Origin: Streptococcus ovis DSM 16829
GTDB taxonomy: Bacteria; Bacillota; Bacilli; Lactobacillales; Streptococcaceae
Direction: 5' to 3'
Assembly (NCBI RefSeq): GCF_000380125.1
Contig: NZ_KB904567.1
Coordinates: 1,490 to 41,559 of the forward strand
DNA length: 40,070 nucleotides
Shown here: in pieces, positions 16,370 through 26,902 of the stretch
Layout of the letters: each line of letters opens with the position of its first letter
How positions within the stretch are numbered: position 1 is the stretch's first letter
The notes under the pieces: generated by a model
The model's input: only the letters and a program-made list of their open reading frames with translations
Told to the model about the DNA's origin: nothing
Database searches by the model: none
Translations under genes and position numbers: made by a program

Positions 16370-16757
16370 GTGCAATTTTTGGATAATCGCGTGGTAGTTT
16401 GCTACCATGAGGAAAGTCCATGCTAGCACTGGCTGTGATGCCGGTAGTGTTTGTGCTAGGCGAATGCATAAGCCTAGGGACATAGTAATATGTTACGGCG
16501 AGTAAAAGGGCTACGTCTTTCTGATATGCCTGAATAGCTCTGAAAGTGCCACAGTGACGTAGTTTTTATGGAAACATAAAAAGTGGAACGCGGTAAACCC
16601 CTCAAGCTAGCAACCCAAATTTTGGTCGGGGCATGGGAAAGCTGGAAACGAACGGTCTTTCCTGACTGTATACCCATACAGTAGACAGATGATTATCGAT
16701 GAAGGCAATACCTAGTTGCCTTCGGAACAAAACATGGCTTACAGAAAATTGCATACA
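16370..16757 (+). ncRNA. rnpB: RNase P RNA (bacterial type B)
   Basis: Hallmark conserved blocks are present in order: GAGGAAAGTCCATGCT (near 16410), GAAAGTGCCACAGTGACG (near 16540), GTGGAACGCGGTAAACCCC (near 16585), AACCCAAATTTTGGT, and the 3' block GGAACAAAACATGGCTTACAG. The ends are defined by helix P1, TGCAATTTT (16371) with AAAATTGCA (16745-16753). It catalyses 5' maturation of tRNA precursors. TAAAAT at 16359-16364 is a suitable -10 for a start near 16370. The exact ends are uncertain by a few bases. Confidence 0.95.
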
Positions 16758-16764
16758 TAGGTTG

Positions 16765-16797
16765 AGTCTAGGACGAATGTACCTAGACTTTCTTGTT
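16765..16797 (+). terminator. Terminator of rnpB
   Basis: AGTCTAGG (16765-16772) pairs with CCTAGACT (16782-16789), followed by a T-rich tract. Confidence 0.8.
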
Positions 16798-16855
16798 ATG
16801 GTAGTGTAAAAACTTCAAAAAAGTCAACTGTAACAGATAGATAAAAGTGAGAAGA

Positions 16856-18007
16856 ATGAAAAAAACATTTAATGTTATTGCAACAGCTGCGGCTGGTTTA
16901 GAGGCGGTAGTTGGTCGAGAATTACGAGAATTGGGCTATGAGTGCCAAGTTGAAAACGGACGAGTTCGATTTTCAGGTGGAATCGATGCCATTATCGAAA
17001 CCAATCTTTGGTTGAGAGCTGCGGATCGGATTAAACTGATCGTTGGTCAATTTCCAGCACGGACTTTTGAAGAATTGTTTCAAGGAGTATTTGCCTTAGA
17101 TTGGGAAAACTACCTGCCCTTGGGCTGCAAATTTCCAATTTCAAAGGCAAAATGTGTCAAATCAAAGTTACACAATGAGCCAAGTGTTCAAGCAATTTCT
17201 AAAAAAGCGGTTGTCAAGAAATTGCAGAAGCACTTCCATCGTCCAGAAGGGGTTCCACTTCAGGAAGTTGGAGCTGAATTTAAGATTGAAGTCTCTATTT
17301 TGAAAGATGTTGCCACTGTCATGATTGATACGACAGGCTCTAGTTTATTTAAGCGTGGCTATCGTGTGGAGAAAGGTGGAGCACCTATCAAAGAAAATAT
17401 GGCGGCGGCCATTTTACAACTTTCGAATTGGTATCCCGATAAACCACTGATCGATCCAACTTGTGGTTCAGGAACTTTTTGTATTGAGGCGGCGATGATG
17501 GCACGTCGAATGGCTCCTGGTTTGAAAAGACGATTTGCCTTTGAAGAATGGAATTGGGTCGACCAGCAGTTGGTGCAGCAACATCGTCAAAAAGCCCAGG
17601 AAATGATTCGGACAGATATTGAGTTGGATATTTTGGGGACAGATATTGATGCACGAATGATCGAGATTGCCAAGAAAAATGCCTTTGCAGCTGGTGTTGA
17701 CCAAGACATTACCTTCAAACAAATGCGTCTTCAAGATTTAAAAACCGAAAAGATTAATGGTGTGATTCTGTCAAACCCACCATATGGTGAGCGTTTGTTG
17801 GACGACGACGCAATTGCCCAATTGTATAAAGAAATGGGGCAAACCTTCGCGCCATTAACAACCTGGTCAAAATTTATCCTAACCAGTGATGAAAAATTCG
17901 AAGCTCGTTATGGCAGTGTAGCTGATAAAAAGAGAAAACTTTACAACGGAACGCTAAAAGTTGACTTGTATCAATTCTTTGGTCAACGAGTCAAACGTTC
18001 TAGCTAA
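16856..18007 (+). CDS. THUMP-domain class I SAM-dependent RNA methyltransferase (YpsC/RlmL-like)
   Basis: A 383-residue protein: N-terminal THUMP-type RNA-binding region (about 1-155), then a Rossmann methyltransferase domain with SAM motif DPTCGSGTFCIEAA and catalytic NPPYGERL, characteristic of N2-guanine or N6-adenine methylation. By family it resembles the N-terminal methyltransferase half of E. coli RlmL (23S m2G2445); the exact target here is inferred. ATG 16856 is preferred over an in-frame GTG at 16847; the ribosome-binding site (AGTGAGAAG) is poor for both. It lies 16 bp upstream of mapZ, in one operon. Confidence 0.85.
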   Translation: MKKTFNVIATAAAGLEAVVGRELRELGYECQVENGRVRFSGGIDAIIETNLWLRAADRIKLIVGQFPARTFEELFQGVFALDWENYLPLGCKFPISKAKCVKSKLHNEPSVQAISKKAVVKKLQKHFHRPEGVPLQEVGAEFKIEVSILKDVATVMIDTTGSSLFKRGYRVEKGGAPIKENMAAAILQLSNWYPDKPLIDPTCGSGTFCIEAAMMARRMAPGLKRRFAFEEWNWVDQQLVQQHRQKAQEMIRTDIELDILGTDIDARMIEIAKKNAFAAGVDQDITFKQMRLQDLKTEKINGVILSNPPYGERLLDDDAIAQLYKEMGQTFAPLTTWSKFILTSDEKFEARYGSVADKKRKLYNGTLKVDLYQFFGQRVKRSS

Positions 18008-18023
18008 GTAGGAGGACAAGATA

Positions 18024-19451
18024 ATGGCGAAAAAAAAGCGGAAGCAGTACCATCCCAAAGTGGCGTCTTCAGAAGAAAAAAACTTGGAGTTTGATGCTGC
18101 AAAAGAAATGACCGTGGGTCAAATTGCTCGCAGGCAAAAGGAATTACAAGATGGTGTTGAAGAAAATGACAATATCTTAGATCGCTATATCAAGCAACAC
18201 AGAGAAGATATAGAAGCAGAGAAATTTGAAACAATTATCAGTTCGGCACCGCTAGTTCCAGAAGAAGTTCCAATGGAGACTCCTGACGAAACCACCGAAA
18301 TAGAGGCGCAAGAAAAGGCAGCTGATATAGTGGAACCAGAATTGCAACCTCAGTCAGTTGAGCCAGAACAGGTGATAGTTGCAGATTCTCTAAAAACTCC
18401 AATCGAACCATTAGAGGAAACAGAAGATGTTGTGACTGAAACAAACAATTCAGGTAAAAAGAAGGCTTTTGTCTGGGGAGGACTGGGTACTATTTTGCTT
18501 GGTTCGCTAGCAGGTGCTTATATTTGGTTCAATTCATCATCACCAACTAGTCGTACCTCATCAACAACTGCGAGTAAACAAACTACAACGTCCAGCTCAA
18601 GTGAGAAAGATGCCAATGTGACAGCTTTTGAAACCTTGTATAAGACCTTCTTTACAGATAGTAGTCAAACTAAGATTAAAAATGATATGTTTGGCAAGCT
18701 TCCTGAATTGAAGACGGCGTTGGAGAAAATCGGAAGTACAGCAAAAGGGTATGGCTCAGCAAAGGCAAAATATGAGGCACTTGAAAAAGCCATCAAAGCG
18801 ATTCAAACAATTAATGGGCAATTTGATAAATCGGCAATTGTAAATGGTGAGTTGGACACAACAGCGACTGTAAAAGCCAATGCAACTTTTACAGCTACCA
18901 CAACTGGTTTATCAGCAGTCGATGCCTTATTGACATCTGCTATAAATTTTGGTCGCACACAGGATGTACCTAAGTCTTCCGAGGCGCCAGCCCAAACAGC
19001 GGGAACAGATTCGGGCAACAATAGTGTAGCAGCTGCAACTCCAGCACCATCTCCGGCGCCAGCCCCGTCTGTAGAACCAGCAGGAAATGTACAGAATCCA
19101 GCGCCAGCAGGCAACGCTAGTACAGGTGGATTGTATGGTATTCCAGTGCCTGCTGGAGTGACTCTACAACGAAATTTAAGTCGTGTGCCATATGACCAAT
19201 CAAAAATTGATGATGTCAATAACGAGGCTTGGATTTTTAATCCTGGTGTTTTGGAGAAAATTATTGCCATTTCTCAACAACGTGGCTATATTGTGGGCAA
19301 TCAATATATTTTGGAAAAAGTCAATATCATCAATGGAAGAGGCTATTACAATCTATTCCGCCCAGATGGAACATACCTCTTTTCGATTAACTGTAAGACA
19401 GGTTATTTCGTTGGGAATGGTGCTGGTTATGCAGATGATGTCGATTTTTAA
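18024..19451 (+). CDS. mapZ: Mid-cell-anchored protein Z (MapZ/LocZ)
   Basis: A 475-residue single-pass membrane protein: a charged cytoplasmic N-terminal domain (1-147) with the conserved FtsZ-interacting start (FDAAKEMTVGQIARRQKELQ) and DRYIKQHREDIEAEKFET, one transmembrane helix (about 148-169), an extracellular Ser/Thr-rich stretch, an helical domain (about 190-320), a long Pro/Ala linker, and a conserved C-terminal domain (about 371-475: GLYGIPVPAGVTLQRNLSRV through GYADDVDF). MapZ marks the division site ahead of FtsZ in streptococci; it is phosphorylated by StkP and binds peptidoglycan. AGGAGG precedes ATG. Confidence 0.93.
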   Translation: MAKKKRKQYHPKVASSEEKNLEFDAAKEMTVGQIARRQKELQDGVEENDNILDRYIKQHREDIEAEKFETIISSAPLVPEEVPMETPDETTEIEAQEKAADIVEPELQPQSVEPEQVIVADSLKTPIEPLEETEDVVTETNNSGKKKAFVWGGLGTILLGSLAGAYIWFNSSSPTSRTSSTTASKQTTTSSSSEKDANVTAFETLYKTFFTDSSQTKIKNDMFGKLPELKTALEKIGSTAKGYGSAKAKYEALEKAIKAIQTINGQFDKSAIVNGELDTTATVKANATFTATTTGLSAVDALLTSAINFGRTQDVPKSSEAPAQTAGTDSGNNSVAAATPAPSPAPAPSVEPAGNVQNPAPAGNASTGGLYGIPVPAGVTLQRNLSRVPYDQSKIDDVNNEAWIFNPGVLEKIIAISQQRGYIVGNQYILEKVNIINGRGYYNLFRPDGTYLFSINCKTGYFVGNGAGYADDVDF

Positions 19452-19488
19452 TAAACAAAAACAGCCATTCGGATTGCGCAGTTGAAAC

Positions 19489-19528
19489 ACAACAAGGCTA
19501 GGACATTGTCCTAGCCTTGTTGTCTTTT
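19489..19528. terminator. Terminator between mapZ and luxS
   Basis: ACAACAAGGCTAGGAC (19489-19504) pairs perfectly with GTCCTAGCCTTGTTGT (19508-19523), followed by CTTTTA. It serves mapZ and may also stop luxS transcription. Confidence 0.9.
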
Positions 19529-19554
19529 ATTGGAGATACATGTCAGTATTATTG

Positions 19555-20037
19555 TCACACTAATCGGCGTTCAAACGGATCATCGGAAATGCCCTGTTCT
19601 AGGATCAGTTTTGCCCATTCCTTTGCAGAAAAGAGGCTGTGGTCCTTGTAGTTTCCACAAGATTCAATCGTTGTACCAGGAACATCTTCCCAAGTCGTGA
19701 CATGGGCGATTTCTTTCAGACAATCCTTAATAATCAGTGCGATTTCAGTTGAAGAATGTTGTCCCCACATAATCATATGAAAACCAGTTCGACAACCAAA
19801 TGGGGAACAATCAATCATCCCATCGATTCGTTGGCGAATGAGCCCTGCCAGTAAATGCTCAATAGTGTGCAATCCGGCCGTCGGGATAGAATCTTTATTT
19901 GGCTGGACGAAACGGATGTCAAAATTGGTAATGATATCCCCTTTCGGCCCTGCCTCTTCCGATATTAATCGGACATAGGGGGCCTTGACAGCAGTGTGAT
20001 CTAATTCAAAACTTTCAACAATTACTTTTTTAGTCAT
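19555..20037 (-). CDS. luxS: S-ribosylhomocysteine lyase LuxS
   Basis: A 160-residue LuxS. The metal ligands H57 and H61 with catalytic E60 sit in HTIEH, the catalytic cysteine in SPFGCRTG (C82), and the third metal ligand near C127 in ESCGNYKDH. It cleaves S-ribosylhomocysteine to homocysteine and the autoinducer-2 precursor. ATG 20037 has AAGGAG upstream. Divergent from rny. Confidence 0.97.
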   Translation of the reverse strand: MTKKVIVESFELDHTAVKAPYVRLISEEAGPKGDIITNFDIRFVQPNKDSIPTAGLHTIEHLLAGLIRQRIDGMIDCSPFGCRTGFHMIMWGQHSSTEIALIIKDCLKEIAHVTTWEDVPGTTIESCGNYKDHSLFSAKEWAKLILEQGISDDPFERRLV

Positions 20038-20063
20038 AATGGTCTCCTTTTATTCTTTAATTG

Positions 20064-20116
20064 ATTATATCATATTTAAAATTTGATTTGTGAAATCGTT
20101 TGAAATATGTTAAAAT
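20064..20116. promoter_or_regulatory. Divergent promoters of luxS and rny
   Basis: Minus strand: TGATATAAT with the hexamer at 20069-20064, an extended -10 for luxS. Plus strand: TTGTGA (20088-20093), 17-bp spacer, TAAAAT (20111-20116) preceded by TGT, for rny. Confidence 0.65.
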
Positions 20117-20162
20117 GATAAAGGATTTTTTACAAAATCTAATTAAAAAAACGAGGTGGAAA

Positions 20163-21776
20163 ATGGATATTATGTTTGTCGTAATTGCCCTAGTTTCCGC
20201 GCTCATTGGTTTAGTAATAGGTTATCTAGCCATTTCTGTAAAGATGAAATCTGCTAAGGAAACAGCAGAATTGACACTTTTGAATGCTGAACAAGAAGCA
20301 AGTAATATCCGTGGAAAGGCTGAGCAAGAGGCAGAATCAATTGTGAAGACTGCTGAACGCGACCGCCAATCCTTGAAAAAAGAATTGCTTTTGGAAGCCA
20401 AGGAAGAGGCTCGTAAGTATCGAGAAGAAATTGCAGAGGAATTCAAGTCTGAAAGACAAGAACTTCGTCAAGCGGAATTGCGGTTGACGGAGCGAGCTAG
20501 CAGTTTGGATCGCAAGGATGACAACTTGACGAGCAAGGAAAAGACTTTGGAGCAAAAAGAACAAAGTCTGACAGATAAGTCTAAACACATTGACGAGCGT
20601 GAGAAACAGGTTGCGCAATTAGAAGAGCAAAAGGCTCTTGAATTAGAAAAAGTAGCTTCTTTGAGTCAAGAAGAAGCTAAGGCATTAATTTTAGCGGATA
20701 CGCGTGACAAATTATCCCATGAGGTTGCAACGCGTATTAAAGAGGCAGAGCGAGATGTTAAGGAACGTTCGGATAAGATTGCAAAAGATTTGTTAGCACA
20801 AGCCATGCAACGGATTTCTGGAGAATATGTTGCAGAACAGACCATTACCTCTGTGCATCTGCCAGATGATGCCATGAAGGGACGGATTATTGGCCGTGAG
20901 GGTCGTAACATTCGCACCTTTGAGAGTTTGACAGGGATTGACGTTATCATTGATGATACACCAGAAGTGGTTGTCTTGTCTGGATTTGATCCGATTCGTC
21001 GAGAAATCGCCCGCATGACCATGGAAGCCCTCCTCCAAGATGGCCGAATTCATCCAGCCCGTATTGAAGAGTTGGTGGAAAAATACCGTCTTGAAATGGA
21101 CAATCGTATCCGCGAGTATGGTGAAGCAGCAGCTTATGAAATTGGGGCTCCAAACCTGCATCCTGATTTGATTAAGACAATGGGACGCCTACATTTCCGC
21201 ACTTCTTATGGACAAAATGTTCTTCGTCATTCGATTGAGGTAGCGAAACTCTCAGGAGTATTGGCTGCTGAATTGGGCGAAAATGTCAACTTGGCTCGCC
21301 GTGCTGGTTTTTTGCATGATATCGGAAAAGCCATTGACCGTGAAGTCGATGGAAGCCACGTTGAAATTGGGACTGAATTGGCTCGTAAGTACAAGGAAAA
21401 TCCTGTGGTTGTCAATACGATTGCTAGTCACCATGGAGATGTAGAAGCGCAAAGTACAATTGCAGTGATTGTTGCGGCTGCAGATGCTTTGAGTGCGGCT
21501 CGTCCAGGTTCACGCCGCGAGTCGATGGAAGCTTATATCAAACGTCTCCAAGACTTAGAAGAAATTGCTAATAGCTTTGAAGGAATCAAGCAGGCTTATG
21601 CAATTCAAGCAGGTCGTGAAGTCCGGATTATTGTTCATCCAAACATCGTCAATGATGATAAAGTGACCATTTTAGCACATGATATTCGTGAGAAAATTGA
21701 GAATAACTTGGATTACCCAGGGAATATCAAAATTACAGTCATTCGTGAGACTCGTGCAACAGATGTTGCAAAATAA
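20163..21776 (+). CDS. rny: Ribonuclease Y
   Basis: A 537-residue endoribonuclease: N-terminal membrane helix (about 2-25), a long Glu/Lys/Arg-rich coiled coil (about 30-215), a KH domain with [15 protein letters not shown], then the HD domain with HDIGKAID and the later SHHGD motif. It initiates mRNA decay at the membrane. The open frame extends upstream to a TTG at 20100, but this lies before the -10; ATG 20163 with GAGGTGG nine bases upstream gives the usual length of the family. Confidence 0.96.
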   Translation: MDIMFVVIALVSALIGLVIGYLAISVKMKSAKETAELTLLNAEQEASNIRGKAEQEAESIVKTAERDRQSLKKELLLEAKEEARKYREEIAEEFKSERQELRQAELRLTERASSLDRKDDNLTSKEKTLEQKEQSLTDKSKHIDEREKQVAQLEEQKALELEKVASLSQEEAKALILADTRDKLSHEVATRIKEAERDVKERSDKIAKDLLAQAMQRISGEYVAEQTITSVHLPDDAMKGRIIGREGRNIRTFESLTGIDVIIDDTPEVVVLSGFDPIRREIARMTMEALLQDGRIHPARIEELVEKYRLEMDNRIREYGEAAAYEIGAPNLHPDLIKTMGRLHFRTSYGQNVLRHSIEVAKLSGVLAAELGENVNLARRAGFLHDIGKAIDREVDGSHVEIGTELARKYKENPVVVNTIASHHGDVEAQSTIAVIVAAADALSAARPGSRRESMEAYIKRLQDLEEIANSFEGIKQAYAIQAGREVRIIVHPNIVNDDKVTILAHDIREKIENNLDYPGNIKITVIRETRATDVAK

Positions 21777-21787
21777 AGTAAATGAAG

Positions 21788-21820
21788 AGTATCCTGAATT
21801 TTATTTGGGATACTTTTTTT
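21788..21820 (+). terminator. Terminator of rny
   Basis: AGTATCC (21788-21794) pairs with GGATACT (21808-21814), followed by seven T. Confidence 0.85.
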
Positions 21821-21838
21821 GAAAATAAAGGTTTCTTT

Positions 21839-21866
21839 TTGACTTATCTGCTAGATACTGTAAAAG
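21839..21866 (+). promoter_or_regulatory. Promoter of the cold-shock gene, with long leader
   Basis: TTGACT (21839-21844), 16-bp spacer, TAAAAG (21861-21866). The resulting leader of roughly 90 nt before ATG 21966 fits the structured leaders typical of csp mRNAs. Confidence 0.5.
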
Positions 21867-21965
21867 TGGAAACTGTAAAGAGGTTTTTTGAGTTAAAGTA
21901 TTAGATGTCTTTTGTTTTCCCTCTTAAATAGTTTTTACAAATAAAGAAAAAAGAGGTAACTCAAA

Positions 21966-22169
21966 ATGGCACAAGGTACAGTAAAATGGTTTAACGCAGA
22001 AAAAGGATTTGGTTTCATTTCACAAGAAAATGGACCAGATGTATTTGCACATTTTTCTGCCATCCAATCAAATGGTTTTAAATCATTAGAAGAAGGTCAA
22101 AAAGTATCGTTTGATGTGGAAGAAGGCCAGCGTGGATCACAAGCAACAAACATTACGAAACTTGCGTAA
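21966..22169 (+). CDS. csp: Cold-shock protein (CspA family)
   Basis: A 67-residue single cold-shock domain beginning [18 protein letters not shown], with RNP1 (KGFGFI) and RNP2 (VFAHF) nucleic-acid-binding motifs. It acts as a single-strand RNA/DNA chaperone. AGAGGTAAC upstream of ATG is a good site. Own promoter and own terminator; not part of the neighbouring operons. Confidence 0.97.
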   Translation: MAQGTVKWFNAEKGFGFISQENGPDVFAHFSAIQSNGFKSLEEGQKVSFDVEEGQRGSQATNITKLA

Positions 22170-22181
22170 GGAATGAAGAGG

Positions 22182-22206
22182 AGCTATGATATCATAGCTT
22201 TTTTTT
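22182..22206 (+). terminator. Terminator of csp
   Basis: Perfect palindrome AGCTATGATATCATAGCT (22182-22199) followed by a run of T to 22206. Confidence 0.9.
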
Positions 22207-22310
22207 GTATTCTGAAGATAGATTGTGCCAAATAATAGAGTAGATAGCGGGAGTACGTTACTCGTTTGTAAAAGCTGAGATTGATAGCTGGAAAACATTC
22301 GATTTTAAGC

Positions 22311-22339
22311 TTGAAATATTAGGTCATTTCTGATACACT
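22311..22339 (+). promoter_or_regulatory. Promoter of gmk-rpoZ
   Basis: TTGAAA (22311-22316), 17-bp spacer, TACACT (22334-22339) preceded by TGA. Confidence 0.65.
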
Positions 22340-22354
22340 AAATAGAAAGATTGA

Positions 22355-22993
<639 letters not shown>

Positions 22994-23018
22994 GTAAATA
23001 TAGAAAAGAGAAACAAAT

Positions 23019-23333
23019 ATGATGTTGAAACCTTCCATTGATACCTTGTTGGACAAAGTACCATCCAAATATTCATTGGTTATTTTAGAAGCAAAACGGG
23101 CACACGAACTAGAATCAGGAGCCACCCCAACTCAGGAATTTACTTCTGTAAAATCTACTTTACGAGCCCTAGAAGAAATCGAGTCTGGCAATGTTATTAT
23201 CCATCCAGATCCGGAAGCAAAACGTGAGGCTGTTCGCCGTCGTGCAGAAGAAGAGCGCCTTCGCCGTGAAGAAGAAGAACGCAAGATTAAAGAACAAATC
23301 GCTAAGGAAAAAGAAGAAGGCGAAAAAATCTAA
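23019..23333 (+). CDS. rpoZ: RNA polymerase omega subunit
   Basis: A 104-residue omega subunit. The conserved core [27 protein letters not shown] is followed by [15 protein letters not shown]; the last 40 residues are an almost purely charged Arg/Glu/Lys helix. Two adjacent ATG codons (23019 and 23022) could serve as start; AAAAGAG precedes. It stabilises RNA polymerase assembly. Confidence 0.93.
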   Translation: MMLKPSIDTLLDKVPSKYSLVILEAKRAHELESGATPTQEFTSVKSTLRALEEIESGNVIIHPDPEAKREAVRRRAEEERLRREEEERKIKEQIAKEKEEGEKI

Positions 23334-23339
23334 AAGAAG

Positions 23340-23360
23340 AGGGGAGGGTTTCCCTCTTTT
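23340..23360 (+). terminator. Terminator of gmk-rpoZ
   Basis: GAGGG (23344-23348) pairs with CCCTC (23352-23356) around TTT, extended by AAGA/TCTT flanks and followed by TTTTATT. Confidence 0.65.
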
Positions 23361-23392
23361 ATTGTTCTTATTAGCATATGCTGATGGGAACG

Positions 23393-23401
23393 TGGTATAA
23401 T
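23393..23401 (+). promoter_or_regulatory. Extended -10 promoter of priA
   Basis: TGGTATAAT with hexamer at 23396-23401. It lies downstream of the longest-frame start (23378) and so supports ATG 23435 for PriA. Confidence 0.6.
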
Positions 23402-23434
23402 GAAAAAATAATGAATATGAAAAAAGGAGATAGG

Positions 23435-25813
23435 ATGATTGCTCAGGTAATTGTAGACCTGCCATTATTTCAGACGGATAAGCCCTTCAGCTATGTCGTT
23501 CCTAAAGACTTGGAGTCTGTGATACAGGTTGGGATGCGTGTTCATGTGCCATTTGGTAAGAGTAACCGCTTGATTCAAGGTTTAGTGGTTGCTACTGAGA
23601 ATCAGGCGACAGATGAAGATTTAAAACCAATAGTTGAAGTCTTAGATTTTGCTCCTGTACTAACGGTTGAGCAATTGTGGCTCGCTGACCAGATACGTAA
23701 GACAGTGTTTTCCTATAAAATTTCAATTCTAAAGGCTATGTTACCGAATCTTCTGCAGTCTTCGTATGATAAAGTTTTGAAAAAAGAGGCGTCTCTGCCG
23801 GCAGAAGGGCATCTCTTATTTGGACAAGGTGAAAGCATTCTTTATTCTACCTTGAATGAAGAGCAAAAGAAACAAGCTATTGCCTTGATCCAAAAAGGAA
23901 CTATTACTGTAGAATATTTAGCTAAGGACAAAAAGCAGATAAAGACAGAAAAATGGTACCGTGTCTGTCATGAAAAATTGGCTAAAATGGAGATCAACAA
24001 TCGGGCCAAAAAACGGCTAGCTTTGCGAGAAGCATTAGGTACTAAAATCGAGGAAGAACCTCTTGCAGTATTGCGTGCTGACTACTCTACGGATATCATT
24101 CGTTTCTTTGAGGCTGCTGGTGCAATAGAAATCTGGGAACGTGAAGTGAGTCGCTTGCAGACTTTCTTTGACGGGGTTGAGCCAAGCCAACCTTTATGCT
24201 TAAACCCTGAGCAGGAGATTGCAAAAAGAGAGATTCTATCTCAAGTTGGTCGCGAGTCTCAAACTTATCTACTTCAGGGAGTAACAGGAAGTGGGAAGAC
24301 AGAAGTTTATCTTCAAGTGATTGATGGTGTTTTAAAGATGGGCAAAACAGCCATTATGCTAGTGCCAGAAATTTCCTTAACACCACAGGTGACACGACGT
24401 TTTATTTCCCGCTTTGGACAAAAGGTAGCTATTTTGCATTCAGGACTTTCTGATGGAGAAAAATACGATGAATGGCGCAAAATTGAACGGGGAGAGGCGC
24501 GTGTTGTCGTCGGAGCTCGTTCAGCTATCTTTGCACCTTTAGAGAATATTGGCGCTATTATCATCGATGAGGAACATGAGGCAAGTTACAAGCAAGAAAG
24601 CAATCCCCGCTATCATGCACGGGAAGTCGCAAAACTGCGCGCGCAATACCACCAGGCTGCCTTGGTCTTAGGTTCTGCGACACCGAGTTTAGAAAGTAGA
24701 GCCAGGGCTAGTCGTGGCTTATATGCTCTCTTGCAATTAACCCAGAGGGCTAATCCGACAGCCTTCTTGCCTAGAGTTGAGGTCGTTGATTTTCGAGATT
24801 ATATTGGTCAGCAGGAAAATGGCAATTATACCCCAAGATTAGTAGAAAAAATCAGAGAAAAGTTAGCTAAGCAAGAACAGGTGGTTCTCTTGCTTAATCG
24901 CAGAGGCTATTCTTCTTTTGTCATGTGTCGTGATTGTGGGACGGTTGATCAGTGTCCAAATTGTGATATTTCTTTAACCCTGCATATGGATACTCACTCG
25001 ATGCAGTGTCATTATTGTGGCTTTCAAAAAGCGATTCCACGCGTGTGTCCAACTTGTTCGAGTTCTTCTATTCGGTATTATGGATCAGGGACACAAAAGG
25101 CTGTAGAAGAGTTGCAACAACTGATTCCAGAAGCTCGAATTTTGCGGATGGATGTCGATACAACTCGGAAAAAAGGAGCCCATGAAGCGCTGTTGCAACA
25201 ATTTGAACGAGGAGAGGCTGACATTTTACTAGGAACACAGATGATTGCGAAAGGCTTGGATTTTCCAAATGTCACTTTAGTAGGGGTTCTTAATGCGGAT
25301 ACCGCTTTGCATTTGCCAGATTTTCGCTCCTCAGAACGAACTTTTCAGTTGTTGACGCAGGTGGCAGGACGAGCGGGACGAGCAGACAAACCTGGTGAGG
25401 TAATGATTCAGACCTATAATCCTAATCATTATGCGATTCAATTCGCACAAAATCAGGATTATGATGGGTTCTATCAATATGAAATGGGCATTCGTCGTAA
25501 GCTAGCTTATCCCCCCTATGCTTTTACGGTAGGCTTGACTTTCTCACATGGGAATGAGAATTTTGTCATTCAAAAATCTTATGAGATAATGGCTTTTCTA
25601 AGACAGGAATTATCCAACAAGATTCAGATTTTAGGACCCACTCCAAAACCGATTGCAAGAACGCATAATTTATATCATTATCAGATTTTGCTCAAATACC
25701 GTCAGGAAGAGCGCTTAGAAGCAACCTTGAATACTATTTTGGATTGGTCACAGGCTAAAGAACAAAAAGATTTACGCTTAATCATTGATAATGAACCACA
25801 AAATATCAGTTAA
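23435..25813 (+). CDS. priA: Primosomal protein N' (PriA helicase)
   Basis: A 792-residue replication-restart helicase: N-terminal DNA-binding domain (MIAQVIVDLPLFQTDKPFSYVVP), helicase domain with Walker A GVTGSGKTEV and DEEH box, a cysteine-rich zinc module (CRDCGTVDQCPNCD, CHYCGF, CPTC), and helicase motifs LGTQMIAKGLDFPNVTLVG and QVAGRAGRAD. It reloads the replisome at stalled forks. ATG 23435 has AAGGAG seven bases upstream; the frame extends to 23378, but that is upstream of the promoter. Confidence 0.95.
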   Translation: MIAQVIVDLPLFQTDKPFSYVVPKDLESVIQVGMRVHVPFGKSNRLIQGLVVATENQATDEDLKPIVEVLDFAPVLTVEQLWLADQIRKTVFSYKISILKAMLPNLLQSSYDKVLKKEASLPAEGHLLFGQGESILYSTLNEEQKKQAIALIQKGTITVEYLAKDKKQIKTEKWYRVCHEKLAKMEINNRAKKRLALREALGTKIEEEPLAVLRADYSTDIIRFFEAAGAIEIWEREVSRLQTFFDGVEPSQPLCLNPEQEIAKREILSQVGRESQTYLLQGVTGSGKTEVYLQVIDGVLKMGKTAIMLVPEISLTPQVTRRFISRFGQKVAILHSGLSDGEKYDEWRKIERGEARVVVGARSAIFAPLENIGAIIIDEEHEASYKQESNPRYHAREVAKLRAQYHQAALVLGSATPSLESRARASRGLYALLQLTQRANPTAFLPRVEVVDFRDYIGQQENGNYTPRLVEKIREKLAKQEQVVLLLNRRGYSSFVMCRDCGTVDQCPNCDISLTLHMDTHSMQCHYCGFQKAIPRVCPTCSSSSIRYYGSGTQKAVEELQQLIPEARILRMDVDTTRKKGAHEALLQQFERGEADILLGTQMIAKGLDFPNVTLVGVLNADTALHLPDFRSSERTFQLLTQVAGRAGRADKPGEVMIQTYNPNHYAIQFAQNQDYDGFYQYEMGIRRKLAYPPYAFTVGLTFSHGNENFVIQKSYEIMAFLRQELSNKIQILGPTPKPIARTHNLYHYQILLKYRQEERLEATLNTILDWSQAKEQKDLRLIIDNEPQNIS

Positions 25814-25835
25814 AGTCGTTTTTAACGGCTTTTTT
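25812..25835 (+). terminator. Terminator of priA
   Basis: AAAGTCGTT (25812-25820) pairs with AACGGCTTT (25824-25832, one G/T pair), followed by T's; the stem begins at the priA stop codon. Confidence 0.8.
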
Positions 25836-25874
25836 GCTGAAAAGAGGCTATGATAAGGTAATTATAAACAAACA

Positions 25875-25883
25875 TGGTATAAT
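25875..25883 (+). promoter_or_regulatory. Extended -10 promoter of fmt-rsmB
   Basis: TGGTATAAT with hexamer at 25878-25883; leader of about 75 nt to ATG 25964. Confidence 0.6.
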
Positions 25884-25963
25884 AAATAGAATACTATGTG
25901 GTTGGGCTTGATATAGTGTATTTGTCCCCTATTTCTTGTCTAGACCGCTATAAGGATGAAGAA

Positions 25964-26902
25964 ATGATGACGAAAATTATTTTTATGGGAACCCCAGCTT
26001 TTGCAGCGACTGTTTTAGAGGGAATTGTAGCAGATGGGAAATATGAGGTGTTAGCAGTCGTCACTCAGCCAGATCGCGCTGTAGGACGGAAACGAAACAT
26101 TCAGATGACACCTGTCAAAGAGATCGCTTTAAGGTATCAGTTCCCCATTTATCAGCCAGAAAAATTAACAGGGAGTCAAGAACTAGCAGAACTCTTGACC
26201 TTGGGAGCAGATGGGATCGTTACAGCAGCTTTTGGCCAATTTTTACCAACCAAGTTGCTTGATTCGGTGGATTTTGCAGTCAATGTTCATGCTTCTCTTT
26301 TGCCAAAATATCGTGGTGGAGCGCCCATTCATTATGCTCTCATCAACGGAGACGAACGCGCAGGCGTTACCATCATGGAAATGGTAAAGGAAATGGATGC
26401 GGGTGACATGATTGCTAGCGACAGTATTGTTATCGAAGAATCGGATAATGTCGGCACTCTTTTTGAAAAATTAGCAGTAGTCGGACGAGATTTGCTGTTA
26501 CGAAGTCTGCCTCTTTATTTGACAGGAGAGTTACAGCCAATTGCTCAAGACACAAGTCAAGTTACTTTCTCTCCCAATATTCAGCCAGAAGAAGAACGAC
26601 TTGATTGGCACAAATCAGCTCGTCAACTCTTTAATCAAGTACGGGGCATGTATCCATGGCCAGTTGCTCACACTCTTTGGAAAGGGGAGCGGTTTAAGAT
26701 ATATGAGGCAGTAGAAGTGGCAGGAACTGGTCAAGTAGGCCAAGTCATTGCTCGCACGAAGAAAGAGTTGGTTGTCGCAACGAGCCAAGGGGCACTATCC
26801 CTTAAAACCGTTCAACCAGCTGGCAAACCCAAAATGTCTATCGCTGATTTTCTAAATGGAGCAGGACGCGATGTAGCAGTAGGAGATCAATTTGGTGAGT
26901 AA
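25964..26902 (+). CDS. fmt: Methionyl-tRNA formyltransferase
   Basis: A 312-residue formyltransferase. N-terminal [16 protein letters not shown], the catalytic signature [32 protein letters not shown], and a C-terminal tRNA-binding domain. It formylates initiator Met-tRNA. The start is ATG 25964 (or the adjacent ATG 25967) with AAGGA at 25952-25956; the open frame continues to 25898 without a ribosome-binding site. The end overlaps the rsmB start. Confidence 0.95.
   Translation: MMTKIIFMGTPAFAATVLEGIVADGKYEVLAVVTQPDRAVGRKRNIQMTPVKEIALRYQFPIYQPEKLTGSQELAELLTLGADGIVTAAFGQFLPTKLLDSVDFAVNVHASLLPKYRGGAPIHYALINGDERAGVTIMEMVKEMDAGDMIASDSIVIEESDNVGTLFEKLAVVGRDLLLRSLPLYLTGELQPIAQDTSQVTFSPNIQPEEERLDWHKSARQLFNQVRGMYPWPVAHTLWKGERFKIYEAVEVAGTGQVGQVIARTKKELVVATSQGALSLKTVQPAGKPKMSIADFLNGAGRDVAVGDQFGE

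Noticed and set aside
18803-19270. 155-codon open frame antisense to mapZ
   Set aside because: Mirror of the Pro/Ala linker codons; no start signals.
22207-22310. Possible small RNA or ORF between csp and gmk
   Set aside because: No ORF with ribosome-binding site, no hairpin with T-run; only the gmk promoter can be supported.
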